DNA from: Hyphomicrobium sp.
GTDB lineage: Bacteria; Pseudomonadota; Alphaproteobacteria; Rhizobiales; Hyphomicrobiaceae
NCBI GenBank assembly: GCA_030598645.1
Contig: JAUVPN010000101.1
Coordinates: 1 to 8,633 of the forward strand
Direction of reading: 5' to 3'
Length of the DNA stretch: 8,633 bases
Each line of letters starts with the position of its first letter. Position 1 is the stretch's first letter. Of this stretch, positions 6,133 to 8,633 are shown in pieces. Both the position numbers and the translations under genes were made by a program. The notes below the pieces were generated by a model, which was not told the origin of the DNA, did no database searches, and saw only the letters and a program-made list of their open reading frames with translations.

Positions 6133-7077
6133 ATGCGAGAAGTGCGCGGCTTCCGCGAAGTTCCTGACACCGCCCGTGGGGCTGTGCTCGCCATCGGTAA
6201 CTTCGATGGCGTGCACCGAGGGCATCAGGCGTTGCTTGCAGAATCGCTAGCGAAGGGTAACGAGTTCGGCGCGGCGGCCGGGGTGCTGATATTTGAGCCG
6301 CACCCGCGCGAATTCTTCCACCCGCAAGAGCCCCACTTCGTGCTGACGACGCAGGCGCAGAAGTTGGCTATATTCAAAGCGCTGGGATTAGACCTTGCAA
6401 TCGTGATCGACTTTAACGTTGAGCTTGCCAAGCTGGCAGCCGACGCATTCATTTCCAGTGTACTTGTCGAAGGACTGGATATCCGACACGTTGTTATCGG
6501 ACACGATTTCTTCTTTGGTAGAGACCGCAGTGGCACACCGGAGCTTATGCAGGCCGCGGCAGAAAAATTCGGGTTCGGGCTCACCGTCGTTGCACCCGTA
6601 GCTGAGGGTGGCGAAGCTTTTTCCTCCAGCATAATTCGGCTCCGCCTAGCGCACGGTGATGTAATTGGCGCCGCTCAAATGATGGGGCGTTGGTGGCGTG
6701 TTGGTGGCAAGGTGATAGGCGGCGCCAAGCGAGGTGTAGGGCTTGGCTTTCCTACAGCCAACGTGCCATTGACCCGCGGCACAGGCCTTGGCCATGGCAT
6801 TTATGCGGTGCGAGTGTATTTAAGTTCCGACCGCTACGATGGGGCCGCGTATCTAGGAACGCGGCCGACCTATGATGACGGCATGCCGGTACTGGAAGTT
6901 TTTTTGTTTGACTTTAATGAGGATCTCTATGGCCATCCGATAGAGGTGGAGTTCATCGATTTTATTCGCGAGGATCGTAAATTCGACACGAGTGAGGCGC
7001 TGATTGCACAGATGCAACAGGACTGTGCAAGCATTCGTGACATCTTACGCAGCGCTGGCAACGCCCCGCTAGTATGA
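6133..7077 (+). CDS. ribF: Bifunctional riboflavin kinase / FMN adenylyltransferase (RibF)
   Basis: The 314-residue enzyme phosphorylates riboflavin to FMN and adenylates FMN to FAD. The N-terminal nucleotidyltransferase domain (about 15-170) has GNFDGVHRGHQ (22-32, the HxGH-type ATP site), FEPHPREFF (54-62), HDFFFGRDRSG (124-134) and the SSSIIR motif (164-169). The C-terminal flavokinase domain (about 183-306) has GFPTAN (205-210), GIYAVRV (222-228), GTRPTYDDG (242-250) and LEVFLFDF (254-261), with Glu255 at the expected catalytic base position. Length is normal. An AGGAG lies 11 bases before the ATG at 6133. It follows the MaoC gene closely and precedes ileS on the same strand, the usual ribF-ileS neighbourhood, so co-transcription is likely. 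Confidence 0.96.
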   Translation: MREVRGFREVPDTARGAVLAIGNFDGVHRGHQALLAESLAKGNEFGAAAGVLIFEPHPREFFHPQEPHFVLTTQAQKLAIFKALGLDLAIVIDFNVELAKLAADAFISSVLVEGLDIRHVVIGHDFFFGRDRSGTPELMQAAAEKFGFGLTVVAPVAEGGEAFSSSIIRLRLAHGDVIGAAQMMGRWWRVGGKVIGGAKRGVGLGFPTANVPLTRGTGLGHGIYAVRVYLSSDRYDGAAYLGTRPTYDDGMPVLEVFLFDFNEDLYGHPIEVEFIDFIREDRKFDTSEALIAQMQQDCASIRDILRSAGNAPLV

Positions 7078-7257
7078 AGGCTCTGAGCACTCGCAAGAGC
7101 ATTTCTGGATCAGTGGCGAGCATGCTGCTAGAACCCTCCCGCGCGAGACTCGGTGGGACGGATTATGACAAACAACACCGGTGGCGATGGCAATGCCACC
7201 AAGGCCAAGAAAACAAGCGGAACAGAGACGGTAGGGTCTTCGAATGCGGAGGCCGCT

Positions 7258-8633
7258 ATGCCTAACTCTAACGAAGGTCGTGATTGGAGCAAAACGCTCT
7301 TCTTGCCTAAAACGGATTTTCCTATGAAGGCGGGCCTGCCCAATCTGGAGCCACGCCTGTTGGAACGTTGGGAAGAGATAGGGCTCTATTACCGTCTCCG
7401 CGAAAAATCACGCAATCGCGCAAAATTCGTGCTGCATGACGGGCCGCCCTACGCCAATGGCCACATCCACATTGGGCACGCGCTCAACAAGATCCTAAAA
7501 GACCTCGTCGTGAAATCGCAGCAGATGCTCGGTCTCGACTCCAACTATGTACCCGGTTGGGACTGCCATGGTCTGCCGATCGAATGGAAGATTGAGGAGA
7601 ACTATCGCGCTAAGGGGCGCAATAAGGACGCAGTGCCTATCAAAGAATTTCGCCGCGAGTGCCGCGAGTTTGCAGCGCATTGGATAAACGTGCAGCGCGC
7701 GGAGTTCGCGCGCCTTGGAGTCGTCGCCGATTGGGCACATCCGTATTCGACGATGAACTATGTCGCGGAATCAACGATCGCCAATGAACTTATGAAGTTC
7801 GCTATGCATGGCACACTCTACCGCGGCTCCAAGCCGGTCATGTGGTCCGTTGTTGAGAAGACGGCGTTGGCAGAGGCAGAGGTCGAGTACCTGGACTATC
7901 AGTCCGACATGATCTGGGTAAAATTTCCAATCAAGAATGCGCTCGAAACGGGCGTGGAAGGTGCCAGCTTAGTTATATGGACAACGACGCCCTGGACGAT
8001 GCCGGGCAACCGCGCGATCAGCTTTTCGTCGAAAATAGACTACGGACTCTATAAGGTGACCAAAGCGCCCGATGAAAACTGGGCACAATCCGGAGATCTT
8101 CTGATCCTCGCTGACGCACTCTCTGAGGGCGTCATGAAGCAGGCGCGAGTGACAGAATTTGAGAAGGTGAAGAACGTCCCGGCCGCGGCCTTGGCGAAAC
8201 TCGTCTGCCTGCATCCCATGAAAAATGTTGGCAGCGGATATACGTTCGATGTTCCGCTATTAGACGGTCATCACGTCACCGATGATGCGGGCACCGGTTT
8301 TGTGCATACGGCGCCCGGCCACGGCACCGACGACTATCATATCTGGATGGCAAGCCAAGCAGACCTGAAAAAGCGTGGCATCGACACATCAATACCGTTC
8401 ACGGTCGATGCCGATGGCGTGTTCACCAAGGATGCACCGGGCTTCACTGGTAAGCGCGTACTCAAAGAAAGTGGCAACAAGGGTGATGCTAACGACGCCG
8501 TGATTACGGTGCTACTTGAGGTAAAGGCTTTGATTGCGCGTGGGCGCCTCAAGCACCAGTATCCGCACTCTTGGCGCTCAAAGAAACCTGTCATCTTTCG
8601 CAACACGCCGCAGTGGTTCATCGCCATGGATAA
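7258..8633 (+). CDS. ileS: Isoleucyl-tRNA synthetase (5' part; gene runs off the right edge)
   Basis: An open frame continues to the window end, giving 458 codons of a class I aminoacyl-tRNA synthetase that charges tRNA-Ile. It shows [13 protein letters not shown] (16-28), the ATP-site HIGH motif in [16 protein letters not shown] (63-78), [15 protein letters not shown] (99-113), [16 protein letters not shown] (196-211), and the CP1 editing domain with [14 protein letters not shown] (241-254) and [16 protein letters not shown] (345-360). The catalytic KMSKS motif and anticodon domain lie outside the window. The start at 7258 is preferred for its GGAGG at 7248-7252, 5 bases away, and a family-like leader of about 15 residues. 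An in-frame ATG at 7165 would add 31 polar residues ([20 protein letters not shown]...) but has only a weak ribosome site. It follows ribF. Confidence 0.95.
   Translation, partial: MPNSNEGRDWSKTLFLPKTDFPMKAGLPNLEPRLLERWEEIGLYYRLREKSRNRAKFVLHDGPPYANGHIHIGHALNKILKDLVVKSQQMLGLDSNYVPGWDCHGLPIEWKIEENYRAKGRNKDAVPIKEFRRECREFAAHWINVQRAEFARLGVVADWAHPYSTMNYVAESTIANELMKFAMHGTLYRGSKPVMWSVVEKTALAEAEVEYLDYQSDMIWVKFPIKNALETGVEGASLVIWTTTPWTMPGNRAISFSSKIDYGLYKVTKAPDENWAQSGDLLILADALSEGVMKQARVTEFEKVKNVPAAALAKLVCLHPMKNVGSGYTFDVPLLDGHHVTDDAGTGFVHTAPGHGTDDYHIWMASQADLKKRGIDTSIPFTVDADGVFTKDAPGFTGKRVLKESGNKGDANDAVITVLLEVKALIARGRLKHQYPHSWRSKKPVIFRNTPQWFIAMD

Overview
The window is ordinary chromosomal core of an alphaproteobacterium, most likely of the Hyphomicrobiales (Rhizobiales) or a close relative. 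The reasons are a TrcR/DUF1013 regulator beside a MaoC hydratase, ribF and ileS; a purE-purK pair between rpsU and short DUF465 (YdcH-like) genes; and an alphaproteobacterial style of IleS and S21. The order matches what I remember of the order. No mobile element, CRISPR array, tRNA, rRNA or phage gene is visible, and I did not find a convincing new biological system.

Left part (1-2750). Reading leftward: the 5' part of rpsU (ribosomal protein S21, UUG start), then purK and purE with a 4-base stop/start overlap (ATGA), forming the two-enzyme N5-CAIR branch of purine synthesis. Upstream of purE is a small DUF465 coiled-coil gene on the same strand. It is divergent, across a 269-base spacer, from a second DUF465 gene on the + strand. 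The second gene ends at a strong intrinsic terminator (2801-2834).

Middle part (2887-4515). A full-length AMP-forming acyl-CoA synthetase lies on the minus strand, convergent with the second DUF465 gene. It has all the usual adenylation motifs, but its acid substrate cannot be read from the sequence. A 6-2-6 inverted repeat lies just upstream of its start and may be an operator.

Right part (4677-8633). A TrcR-like regulator (minus strand, with a plausible sigma-70-type promoter) is divergent from a + strand series: MaoC-like (R)-enoyl-CoA hydratase, bifunctional riboflavin kinase/FAD synthetase (ribF), and the first ~460 codons of isoleucyl-tRNA synthetase (ileS), which runs off the right edge. 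The synthetase and the hydratase could both act in fatty-acid metabolism, but they are not in one operon. The points worth a second look are small: start-codon questions at rpsU and ileS, several hairpins and inverted repeats in the spacers, and the paired DUF465 genes.
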